From NCBI RefSeq assembly GCF_003990445.1, contig NZ_REEZ01000005.1:62001-126000 (forward strand): 64,000 nt of DNA, written 5' to 3'. Below are positions 57,401 through 64,000 of this stretch, piece by piece. The notes under the pieces are model-generated. The model saw only the letters and a program-made list of their open reading frames with translations. It did no database searches and had not been told where the DNA came from. Source of the DNA: Pararhodobacter zhoushanensis. Its GTDB lineage: Bacteria; Pseudomonadota; Alphaproteobacteria; Rhodobacterales; Rhodobacteraceae. The position numbers and the translations under genes are program-made. Each line of letters begins with the position of its first letter. Position 1 is the first letter of the stretch.

Positions 57401-58161
57401 AGGCCTGCCCAGCCTTCCATCGCCAGCACCCCATCGGCGCGCCGCACCCACAGATGCGCCTCGGCTCCGTCGATCCCCCCGCAAAGTGTGAACGGCGTTC
57501 CATCGGTGATCGGCGCCTTGGCGCGAAAGCGGAAGCCTTGGGGCAGGGCACCGCCTTCGACGCGCAGCAGATCCAGCAGCAGCGTTGCCAGCAGCGGGCC
57601 GTGCACGACGAGGCCGTCGTAGCCTTCGGTCGCGCAGAACGCCCGGTCATAATGGATGCGGTGGCCGTTGAAGGTGAGCGCCGAGTAGCGAAACAGCAGC
57701 ACGGGATCGGCGGTCATCCCCCGGCTGAGGGTCTCGCCCTCAGGGGCCTGCTCGACGGCACCTGGCGGAGCGTCGGCGCGGCGGTAGACGATGTCCTGAT
57801 CCTCGGTGATCAGCGGGCCGTCGGTATCGTGCCAGCGGTGGGCGACGGTGACAAAGGCGATGGGGCCGCTGCGGCCCTGTTTCTCGACCACCGAGGTCAC
57901 GACCGATGTGCGCGTGACCTCGGCCCCGATCCGCAGGGGCCGGTGAAAGGTTAGCTGACCTCCGGCCCACATCCGACGCGGCAGGGGGAGGGGCGGCAGG
58001 AAATGCCCCAGCGCCTGATGCCCGTCCGGCCCGGCCTGATCCAGAGGATAGACCGGCAGCGCGTGGAACCAGTGCCACAGGGGCGGCAGGGGTGTGCCGG
58101 GGGCGAAATTGTCGCCCCGGTTCAGCGTCGCCGCCATCGCCTGCGCCGGGAACGGGCGCAC
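57397..58161 (-). CDS. MaoC/FAS1-like dehydratase domain protein (mesaconyl-C4-CoA hydratase-like)
   Basis: Hot-dog fold protein of 254 residues resembling 3-methylfumaryl/mesaconyl-C4-CoA hydratases and HTD2-type dehydratases. Typical blocks are PLPPLWHWFHALPVYPLDQAGPDGH, LPPLPLPRRMWAGGQLTFHRPLRIG and the active-site-like FRYSALTFNGHRIHYDRAFCATEGYDGLVVHGPL. It would hydrate or dehydrate an acyl-CoA. The only in-frame standard start is GTG at 58161 (ATG at 58137 also possible), yet twelve codons upstream read WQPLVARASEIV as in coding sequence. It follows aroC by 35 bases. Confidence 0.78.
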   Translation of the reverse strand: MRPFPAQAMAATLNRGDNFAPGTPLPPLWHWFHALPVYPLDQAGPDGHQALGHFLPPLPLPRRMWAGGQLTFHRPLRIGAEVTRTSVVTSVVEKQGRSGPIAFVTVAHRWHDTDGPLITEDQDIVYRRADAPPGAVEQAPEGETLSRGMTADPVLLFRYSALTFNGHRIHYDRAFCATEGYDGLVVHGPLLATLLLDLLRVEGGALPQGFRFRAKAPITDGTPFTLCGGIDGAEAHLWVRRADGVLAMEGWAGL

Positions 58162-58196
58162 AATCTCACTCGCCCGGGCGACGAGGGGCTGCCAGC

Positions 58197-59300
58197 TTAC
58201 CCGATGGAGCCGCGCAGGCCCTCGCCCATCTGGGCGCGGTGCAACAGCAGCTGGTCGAGCAGCACGCAGGCCATCATCGCCTCGCCCACCGGAACGGCGC
58301 GGATGCCGACGCAGGGGTCGTGGCGGCCCTTGGTGACGACGTCGGTGTCCTGCCCGTCGAGGGTAACGGAATGGCGCGGGGTCAGGATCGACGAAGTCGG
58401 CTTGACCGCAAAGCGCACGACGACATCCTGCCCGGTCGAAATCCCGCCCAGCACGCCACCCGCGTGGTTCGAGCCATACTCGGGCCCGTTCGGCCCCATG
58501 CGGATCTCGTCGGCGTTCTCGACGCCGGTGAGCGCGGCCGAGGCCATCCCGGCGCCGATCTCGACACCTTTGACGGCGTTGATGGTCATCATCGCGCTGG
58601 CCAGCTCGCTGTCGAGCTTGGCATAGATCGGCGCACCCAGACCGGCGGGAACGCCGCGCGCGACGACCTCGACCACCGCACCGACCGAGTTGCCGGTCTT
58701 GCGCAGGGCGTCAAGATCATCTGCCCAGAGCCGCGCAGTCTCGGTATCGGGGCACCAGAAGGGATTGGCGGCAATGGCGTCCCAGTCGAAGCGCGCGCGG
58801 TCGATCAGGCGCGGGCCCATCTGCACCATATAGCCGGTAACGCTGAGGCCCGGGGCCAGCGCCGACAGCACCTGCCGCGCCACGCCGCCTGCCGCCACGC
58901 GCGCGGCGGTTTCGCGCGCGCTGGACCGTCCACCGCCGCGCGGATCGCGGATGCCGTATTTCTGCCAATAGGTGATGTCGGCATGGCCGGGGCGGAAGGT
59001 CTTTGCGATCTCGCCATAGTCTTTCGAGCGCTGATCGGTGTTGCGGATCATCAGCTGGATCGGCGTGCCGGTTGTACGGCCCTCATAGACGCCTGACAGG
59101 ATCTCGACCGCGTCAGCCTCGCGCCGTTGGGTGGTGAAGCGGTTCTGGCCGGGTTTGCGGGCGTCCATCCACGGCTGGATATCCGCCTCGGACAGCGGGA
59201 CGCCCGGCGGGCAGCCGTCCACGGTTGCGCCAAGGGCTGGTCCGTGGCTTTCGCCCCAGGTCATCACGCGGAACAGATGGCCAAAACTGTTGAACGACAT
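58197..59300 (-). CDS. aroC: Chorismate synthase
   Basis: Last enzyme of the shikimate pathway, 367 residues, making chorismate from EPSP with reduced FMN. Signatures are [42 protein letters not shown] and [19 protein letters not shown]. Start 59300 ([20 protein letters not shown]) is the family start with GGAG-type ribosome site AGGGGGCTCCT on the minus strand nearby. It is divergent from hrpB, with repeat D between, and precedes the MaoC-like gene. Confidence 0.97.
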   Translation of the reverse strand: MSFNSFGHLFRVMTWGESHGPALGATVDGCPPGVPLSEADIQPWMDARKPGQNRFTTQRREADAVEILSGVYEGRTTGTPIQLMIRNTDQRSKDYGEIAKTFRPGHADITYWQKYGIRDPRGGGRSSARETAARVAAGGVARQVLSALAPGLSVTGYMVQMGPRLIDRARFDWDAIAANPFWCPDTETARLWADDLDALRKTGNSVGAVVEVVARGVPAGLGAPIYAKLDSELASAMMTINAVKGVEIGAGMASAALTGVENADEIRMGPNGPEYGSNHAGGVLGGISTGQDVVVRFAVKPTSSILTPRHSVTLDGQDTDVVTKGRHDPCVGIRAVPVGEAMMACVLLDQLLLHRAQMGEGLRGSIG

Positions 59301-59448
59301 AGGAGCCCCCTTTTCGCCGCCCGGTCTAGCCTTGGGCTGGCCCCCGCTCAAGCCCCAAGTGCGGGGCGGGATTTCGCCCTCGGTCTGGACGGCTTGCGCC
59401 GCCCCGGCCTCGGGCGACCCGGCGCGCCGCTGTCGCGGCGCGCAAGAA

Positions 59449-59610
59449 GGGGGGCCTTCAGCCCCCCTCTTCGACTAAAGCCGAATTCACCCCCCGGAGG
59501 ATATTTGAAGAGCAAAGAAAGGACATGTCAGGCTGGTTACAGACAATTTTACTCAAATTTGCGCCTCTTTGCTCGCTAAATATCCCGGGGGTCCGGGGGC
59601 TGGCCCCCGG
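59449..59610. repeat. Composite palindromic intergenic repeat, copy D
   Basis: Occupies part of the 374-base gap between divergent aroC and hrpB. G/C hairpins are at 59449-59467 and 59593-59610. Outer arms: GAATTCACCCCCCGGAGGATATTT and AAATATCCCGGGGG. Inner arm GAGCAAAGA (59510-59518) pairs with TCTTTGCTC (59566-59574), close to copy B. The core is longer and has lost GTTAAC. Here it sits in a shared promoter region rather than at gene ends. The rest of the gap (59301-59448, 59611-59674) shows no gene. Confidence 0.8.
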
Positions 59611-59674
59611 CGCTCGCAACCCGAACCGAGCGCGGGCTCTTCCCTTCACCCGTCCGGCCCCGCATAAAACCACC

Positions 59675-62125
59675 ATGCAATTTCCCGGCGCGCCCCTCCC
59701 CATCGATCCGCTTCTGCCCGCGCTGGTCGCGGCGTTGTCGGAGAAGGGGCAGGCTGTGCTGCAAGCGCCGCCCGGTGCCGGCAAGACCACGCGCGTACCG
59801 CTGGCGCTGTTGGCGGGCACCAAGGGCCGGATCGTTCTGCTCGAACCCCGCCGTCTTGCCGCCCGCGCCGCCGCCGAGCGCATGGCCGAAACACTGGGCG
59901 AATCCGTCGGCCAGACCGTTGGTTACCGCATCCGGGGCGAGGCGCAGGTGTCAAAGGCGACCCGGATCGAGGTGGTGACCGAGGGCATTCTGACCCGGAT
60001 GCTGCAATCCGACCCGTCGCTGGACGGCATCGGCGCGGTGATCTTTGACGAATTCCACGAACGGTCCCTGAACGCCGATCTGGGGTTGGCGCTGGTGTTG
60101 GAGGCGCGCTCGGCGCTGCGCCCGGATCTGCATCTGGTGGTGATGTCGGCGACGCTGGATGCCGCTCCGGTGGCGGCGCTGCTGGGGGGCGCGCCCTTGC
60201 TCACGGCTGAGGGGCGCGCTTACCCGGTCGAGACCCGTTGGCTGGACGCCCCGGTGCCGCGCGAGACCCGCTTGCCGCAGGCGGTGGCTGAGCTGACCCT
60301 CAAAGCACTGGCCGAGACCGAGGGCGGCATCCTTGTGTTCTTGCCCGGCGAAGGCGAGATCCGCCGCACCGCCGCGCTTCTGGCCTCACGCTTGCCCGCC
60401 GAGGTGCACCTGCACCCCCTCTTTGGCGCGATGGATTTCGCGGCGCAGCGCGCGGCGCTGGCCCCGGCGCAGAGCGGGCGCAAACTGGTGCTGGCGACGG
60501 CGATCGCCGAGACCTCGCTCACCATCCCCGACATCCGCGTGGTGGTTGACGGCGGGCAGGCGCGGCGGGCGCGGTTCGATCCGAATTCCGGCATGTCGCG
60601 GCTGGTGACCGAACGCGTCAGTCTGGCCGAGGCCGAACAGCGTCGGGGCCGGGGTGGGCGCGTGGCCGAGGGGATCTGCTACCGGCTATGGACCAAGGGG
60701 CAAGAGGGGGCGCTGCCCGCCTTCGCGCCCGCCGAGATCGAGACCGCCGACCTTACCGGACTGGCGCTGGATCTGGCGCTCTGGGGCTCGTCCGACCTCG
60801 CCTTTCTCACCCCGCCACCGCCCGGTCCTTTGGCCGAAGCACGGGCGCTGCTGCACGATCTTGGGGCGTTGTCCGGGGACCGCATCACCCCCCATGGCAA
60901 GGCCATGGCGGCGCTGCCGCTGCATCCGCGTCTGGCGCATATGCTCCTGCGGGCGGGCAAACCGGCGGCCACCCTTGCCGCCCTGATCGCCGACCGCGAC
61001 CCGCTGAACGGTGCCCCCGCCGATCTGTCGCTGCGGCTGAAGGCTTTGGAAAACCCGCGCGCCTATGCCAGCGACCACCCCTGGCCGCTGCAGCGCGAGA
61101 CGCTCGAGCGGATCCGGCAAGAGGCCAAACGTCTCGCCCGCCTTGCTCCTTCGGATCAGGGGCTGGACCCGGCCGAAATGGCCGCGCTGGCCTATCCCGA
61201 CCGGATCGGTCAGCGGCGCAAGGGCGACCAGCCGCGCTACTTGCTGTCGGGCGGCAAGGGGGCGGTGTTCGACGCCGCCGATCCGCTGGCCAACAGCCGC
61301 CTGATCGTGGCGACCGATCTGGATGGCGATCCGCGCGAGGCGCGGATACGCCAGGCATTGCCGATCAGCGAAGCCTCGCTGCGCGACCTGTTCGCCGAGC
61401 GGATCGTCTGGCAAGATCTCTGCGAATGGAGCCAGCGCGAAAACCGCATCACCGCAAAATCCCGCGAAACGCTGGGTGCTCTGGTGCTGGCAGAGCGCAA
61501 CTGGGCCGCACCGCCCGAGGCGCGGGCCAAGGCCGCCCTAGACGGGGTGCGCGCGCTGGGGCTGGCCTTGTGCGGCATGACCCCCGCCGCCCGCCGCCTG
61601 CAGTCGCGCGTGGCGCTGCTGCGCGCAGAAGGCACAGCCCTTCCGGATTTCACCGACGATGCCCTGACCGCCCGCGCCGAAGTCTGGCTGCTGCCGTATC
61701 TCACCAGGATCCGCACAGCGGATGACCTCAAGGCGCTGGACCTGACCGAGGCGCTGAAACACGCGCTGGACTGGGAGCAACAGCAACTGCTCGACCGACT
61801 CGCGCCTGCGCATTTCATCACACCGATGCACCGCAAGGTGCCCATCGACTATGCCCATGGCCAGCCCGAAATCAGCGTGCGGCTGCAGGAAATGTTCGGC
61901 ACCACCGAGCACCCCAGCATCGGCCCTCGCCGCCTGCCGCTGAAAGTGACGCTGCTCAGTCCCGGCCAGCGGCCCGTTCAGGTGACTACGGACTTGCCGC
62001 GCTTCTGGGACACGTCTTACGCCGATGTCCGCAAGGACATGCGTGGCCAATACCCGCGCCACCCCTGGCCGGAAAACCCGCGTGAAGCGGACCCGACGCT
62101 GCGCGCCAAGCCTCGGGGGACGTGA
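59675..62125 (+). CDS. hrpB: ATP-dependent helicase HrpB
   Basis: DEAH-box helicase of the HrpB type, 816 residues. Walker A is APPGAGKTTRVPLALL (residues ~31-46), the DExH box DEFHERSLNADLGLALVLEA, motif III MSATLD and motif VI EQRRGRGGRVAEG. The C-terminal HrpB-specific region (HALDWEQQQLLDRLAPAHF, PRLPLKVTLLSPGQRPVQVT) is present. Start 59675 (MQFPGAPLPIDP) is chosen because the longer open frame (59525) would run through repeat D. RNA substrates are not known. Confidence 0.93.
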   Translation: MQFPGAPLPIDPLLPALVAALSEKGQAVLQAPPGAGKTTRVPLALLAGTKGRIVLLEPRRLAARAAAERMAETLGESVGQTVGYRIRGEAQVSKATRIEVVTEGILTRMLQSDPSLDGIGAVIFDEFHERSLNADLGLALVLEARSALRPDLHLVVMSATLDAAPVAALLGGAPLLTAEGRAYPVETRWLDAPVPRETRLPQAVAELTLKALAETEGGILVFLPGEGEIRRTAALLASRLPAEVHLHPLFGAMDFAAQRAALAPAQSGRKLVLATAIAETSLTIPDIRVVVDGGQARRARFDPNSGMSRLVTERVSLAEAEQRRGRGGRVAEGICYRLWTKGQEGALPAFAPAEIETADLTGLALDLALWGSSDLAFLTPPPPGPLAEARALLHDLGALSGDRITPHGKAMAALPLHPRLAHMLLRAGKPAATLAALIADRDPLNGAPADLSLRLKALENPRAYASDHPWPLQRETLERIRQEAKRLARLAPSDQGLDPAEMAALAYPDRIGQRRKGDQPRYLLSGGKGAVFDAADPLANSRLIVATDLDGDPREARIRQALPISEASLRDLFAERIVWQDLCEWSQRENRITAKSRETLGALVLAERNWAAPPEARAKAALDGVRALGLALCGMTPAARRLQSRVALLRAEGTALPDFTDDALTARAEVWLLPYLTRIRTADDLKALDLTEALKHALDWEQQQLLDRLAPAHFITPMHRKVPIDYAHGQPEISVRLQEMFGTTEHPSIGPRRLPLKVTLLSPGQRPVQVTTDLPRFWDTSYADVRKDMRGQYPRHPWPENPREADPTLRAKPRGT

Positions 62126-62146
62126 GCGGGTGGCAGGTGTTGCAAA

Positions 62147-62299
62147 GGGCGTATTTAAGGCAGGCTGAAAAGCGATGTTGAACGCCGGCACGCATGAGTA
62201 TCGCGAATTTTAGATAAATTGTTCGCGCCTCTAACCGCTTTCATCTTGCCCTAAATACGCCGGGGGTGAGGCCGCAAGGCCGAGGGGGCTGGCCCCCTG
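62147..62299. repeat. Composite palindromic intergenic repeat, copy E
   Basis: Lies between convergent hrpB and the UbiH-like gene. GGCGTATTTA (62148-62157) pairs with TAAATACGCC (62252-62261), extended with mismatches by GGCAGGCTGAAAAGCG and CGCTTTCATCTTGCC. A G/C hairpin is at 62282-62299. The core is degenerate and AT-rich. It is the most diverged copy, recognised by layout and position. Confidence 0.6.
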
Positions 62300-62356
62300 C
62301 GCGCGGTACGCGCGCCGCGGCGAGAGGGGGCTCGATGCCCCCCGAGCCGCGACCTC

Positions 62357-63583
62357 TCAGACGGGTTCACCCTGCATCAGCCGCGGCTCGGCGGCATTCA
62401 GCCCGGCGGCTTCGCGGATGAAATGGCGGCGCAGGCCGGGCAGGGCGTTGACGGCGCCCAGCCCCAGACCCCGGACCGCCTCCAGCAGCGGGTTGCCGTT
62501 CGAAAACAGCCGGTTTACCGCATCCATCCCCAGCGCCATCCGCGTGACGTCGAACCGGCGCCAGGCCTGATAGCGCTCCAGCACATCCGGCGCGCCGATA
62601 TCCTCGCCGCGCCGCGCGGCCTCGATCAGCACTTCGGCCAGTGCAGCCACATCGCGCAGCCCCAGGTTCAAGCCCTGTCCGGCGATCGGATGCACGCCAT
62701 GCGCCGCATCGCCGACCAGCGCCAGCCGCTGCGCGACAAAGCGCTCGGCAATGGTCAGCCGCAGCGGATAGGCAAAGCGTTTTCCCGCCAGACCGATCTC
62801 GCCCAGAAAATCCCCGAACCGGGGGCGCAGGACTTCCAGATAGTCCGCGTCACTCAGCCCCTGGATCGCGTCAGCCGTGTCTGTCCGCTCGCTCCAGACT
62901 ATCGACGACCGGTTCCCCGGCAGTGGCAGGATCGCCAGCGGTCCCGGCGGCATGAAAAACTGATGCGCAACGCCCTCATGCGAGCGCTCATGCGCAAGCG
63001 CGCAGACCAGCCCGGTCTGGCCATAGTCCCAGCCCCAGCGCTTGATCCCGGCCCGCTGGGCCACGGCACTGTCGCGCCCGTCGCAGCCGACCAGCACGCG
63101 CGCGCGCAGCACGCGCCCGTCGTCCAGCGTTACCGCCACGCCCTGCGGCCCGGTCTCTTGCGCCACAACCCGTGCGCCAGAGTGCAGCGTCACACCCGGT
63201 GCGGCCGCCATCGCGTCGAGGAACGCGGCGTAGAGGTGCCGGTCTTCGACCATCTGCCCCATGACGCCTTCTTCGATTTCGGCGGCGTCAAAGCCCAGAA
63301 ACAGCGGCGACGGGCCTTGCCCGGCATGGCCCTGACTGGCTTTGATCCCCATTATCGGCTGCGTTTTATCTTTCAGGTCGCGCCAGATCCCCAGTGCCTG
63401 CAGCACCCGGACCGAGGCCAGCGCCAGCGCATAGGCGCGCCCGTCAAAGGCATCCTCGGCGCGCGACCCGGCGGGGCGCGCGTCGATCACCGCAACCGAC
63501 TGCCCCCCTTGGGCCAGCGCCAGCGCCAAAGCGGGGCCGTTCAGCCCGCCGCCCACAATCAGGATATCTGCGTCATGTTTCAT
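62357..63583 (-). CDS. UbiH/UbiF/VisC/COQ6 family FAD-dependent monooxygenase
   Basis: Aromatic-ring hydroxylase of 408 residues in ubiquinone synthesis. The FAD motif is DILIVGGGLNGPALALALAQGG, the family motif LVGCDGRDSAVAQRAGI corresponds to DG, and the second FAD motif is LALVGDAAHGVHPIAGQGLNLGLRDVAAL. Which ring position is hydroxylated (UbiH, UbiF, UbiI or UbiL type) cannot be told from sequence. ATG 63583 is preferred over the open frame start at 63619. Confidence 0.88.
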   Translation of the reverse strand: MKHDADILIVGGGLNGPALALALAQGGQSVAVIDARPAGSRAEDAFDGRAYALALASVRVLQALGIWRDLKDKTQPIMGIKASQGHAGQGPSPLFLGFDAAEIEEGVMGQMVEDRHLYAAFLDAMAAAPGVTLHSGARVVAQETGPQGVAVTLDDGRVLRARVLVGCDGRDSAVAQRAGIKRWGWDYGQTGLVCALAHERSHEGVAHQFFMPPGPLAILPLPGNRSSIVWSERTDTADAIQGLSDADYLEVLRPRFGDFLGEIGLAGKRFAYPLRLTIAERFVAQRLALVGDAAHGVHPIAGQGLNLGLRDVAALAEVLIEAARRGEDIGAPDVLERYQAWRRFDVTRMALGMDAVNRLFSNGNPLLEAVRGLGLGAVNALPGLRRHFIREAAGLNAAEPRLMQGEPV

Positions 63584-63666
63584 GCCCGACAAACTAGCCA
63601 CGCGCGCGGGATTGTCCATGCGACGCGCGCGCGCTAGCGTCTGCCGAGCATCAAACGGGGGCAGGT

Positions 63667-64000
63667 ATGAGCGAGAAGTGGCGCAGCATGAGCGCAGCGG
63701 CGCTGGGGCGCGGCATCGGGGCGGGCGAGATTTGCCCGGTGGACCTGACCGAAGCCTTTCTGGACGCCATCACGGCGCACCCTTACCGCGACCGGATCTA
63801 TGCGCGCACCATGAAACAGCAGGCGCTGGACACAGCCGCCGCGGCGCGGGGCCGGGCCAAGCTGGGCCTACGGCGCGGGGTGCTGGATGGGGTGCCGGTC
63901 TCGTGGAAGGATCTGTTCGACACCGCCGGGGTGGCAACCGAATCAGGCAGCCTGCTGCTCAAAGGGCGCACGCCCCTGCATGACGCCGAGGTGGTCAGCC
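63667..64000 (+). CDS. Amidase (amidase signature family), 5' part
   Basis: First 111 residues of an amidase signature enzyme; the rest lies beyond the window. The catalytic Lys is in GVLDGVPVSWKDLFDTAGVATESGS, the family motif. An N-terminal helical stretch (MSAAALGRGIGAGEICPVDLTEAFLDAI) fits amidases. It is divergent from the UbiH-like gene with a short gap. It is distinct from the amidase at 41497. GGGGGCAGGT precedes the start. Confidence 0.85.
   Translation, partial: MSEKWRSMSAAALGRGIGAGEICPVDLTEAFLDAITAHPYRDRIYARTMKQQALDTAAAARGRAKLGLRRGVLDGVPVSWKDLFDTAGVATESGSLLLKGRTPLHDAEVVS

Noticed and set aside
59525-59674. N-terminal extension of HrpB from the ATG at 59525
   Set aside because: The extension would be translated from repeat D and a G/C hairpin; the family start fits the ATG at 59675.
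1-64000. CRISPR array, prophage, insertion sequence or integrase
   Set aside because: No regularly spaced direct repeats, transposase, integrase or phage structural proteins were seen; the five palindromic repeats are intergenic hairpins, not arrays.

Overview
The window reads as a chromosome segment of an alphaproteobacterium of the Rhodobacteraceae (order Rhodobacterales). The reasons are the high G+C content, dense overlapping genes, the ethylmalonyl-CoA pathway genes ecm, ccr and meaB, the Hsp20-DUF1150 pair, an AztD-type zinc chaperone, and many typical Rhodobacterales housekeeping genes. I see no prophage, insertion sequence, rRNA operon or CRISPR array. One tRNA gene (tRNA-Tyr) is present.

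Layout: 1-2 kb, glycolate oxidase (glcE end, glcF). 2-4 kb, a secreted trypsin-like protease, a small heat-shock protein with a heat-type promoter and a ROSE-like RNA thermometer, and a DUF2798 membrane protein. 4-11 kb, ethylmalonyl-CoA mutase (ecm) and crotonyl-CoA carboxylase/reductase (ccr) around small accessory genes; both upstream regions carry the same 16-base motif. 11-16 kb, an FAD amine oxidase-like protein, a PEP mutase/isocitrate lyase family protein, a secreted small protein, a LysE exporter, OsmC and ChaC. 15.9-31.8 kb, a tightly packed 14-gene operon: two carotenoid/stilbene-type oxygenases, a lipocalin-like protein, a PaaN-like aldehyde dehydrogenase, a nitronate monooxygenase-like flavoprotein, two thiolases, a duplicated HxlR regulator, a complete Liv-type ABC transporter and an acyl-CoA ligase. 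It looks like a catabolic unit that imports, CoA-activates and cleaves an unidentified compound. 32-34.6 kb, three surface-sugar genes. 35-37 kb, a YgiC/YgiB-like pair. 37-43.7 kb, an amidase with a second Liv-type transporter in which permease and ATPase are fused, plus a LuxR-type regulator. 43.9-50.6 kb, aztD with a candidate Zur site, tRNA-Tyr, rlmB, a CoA-binding protein, the ohrR/ohr peroxide pair with two operators, an esterase and gabD. 50.7-55.2 kb, purK/purE, an RNA methyltransferase, DUF465, a second Hsp20 (again with heat promoter and ROSE-like hairpin) and DUF1150. 55.4-64 kb, meaB, rpmB, a GNAT, a MaoC-like dehydratase, aroC, hrpB, a UbiH-type monooxygenase and the start of an amidase.

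The least explained structure is a family of about 150-base composite palindromes at five intergenic sites (near 4.2, 50.6, 55.35, 59.5 and 62.2 kb). Each has G/C-block hairpins outside, a conserved outer arm, an inner arm that differs between copies but keeps its complement, and (in three of the five) a core with GTTAAC-like sites. Other notable signals are the two ROSE-like thermometers with matching heat-shock promoters and the motif shared by ecm and ccr.
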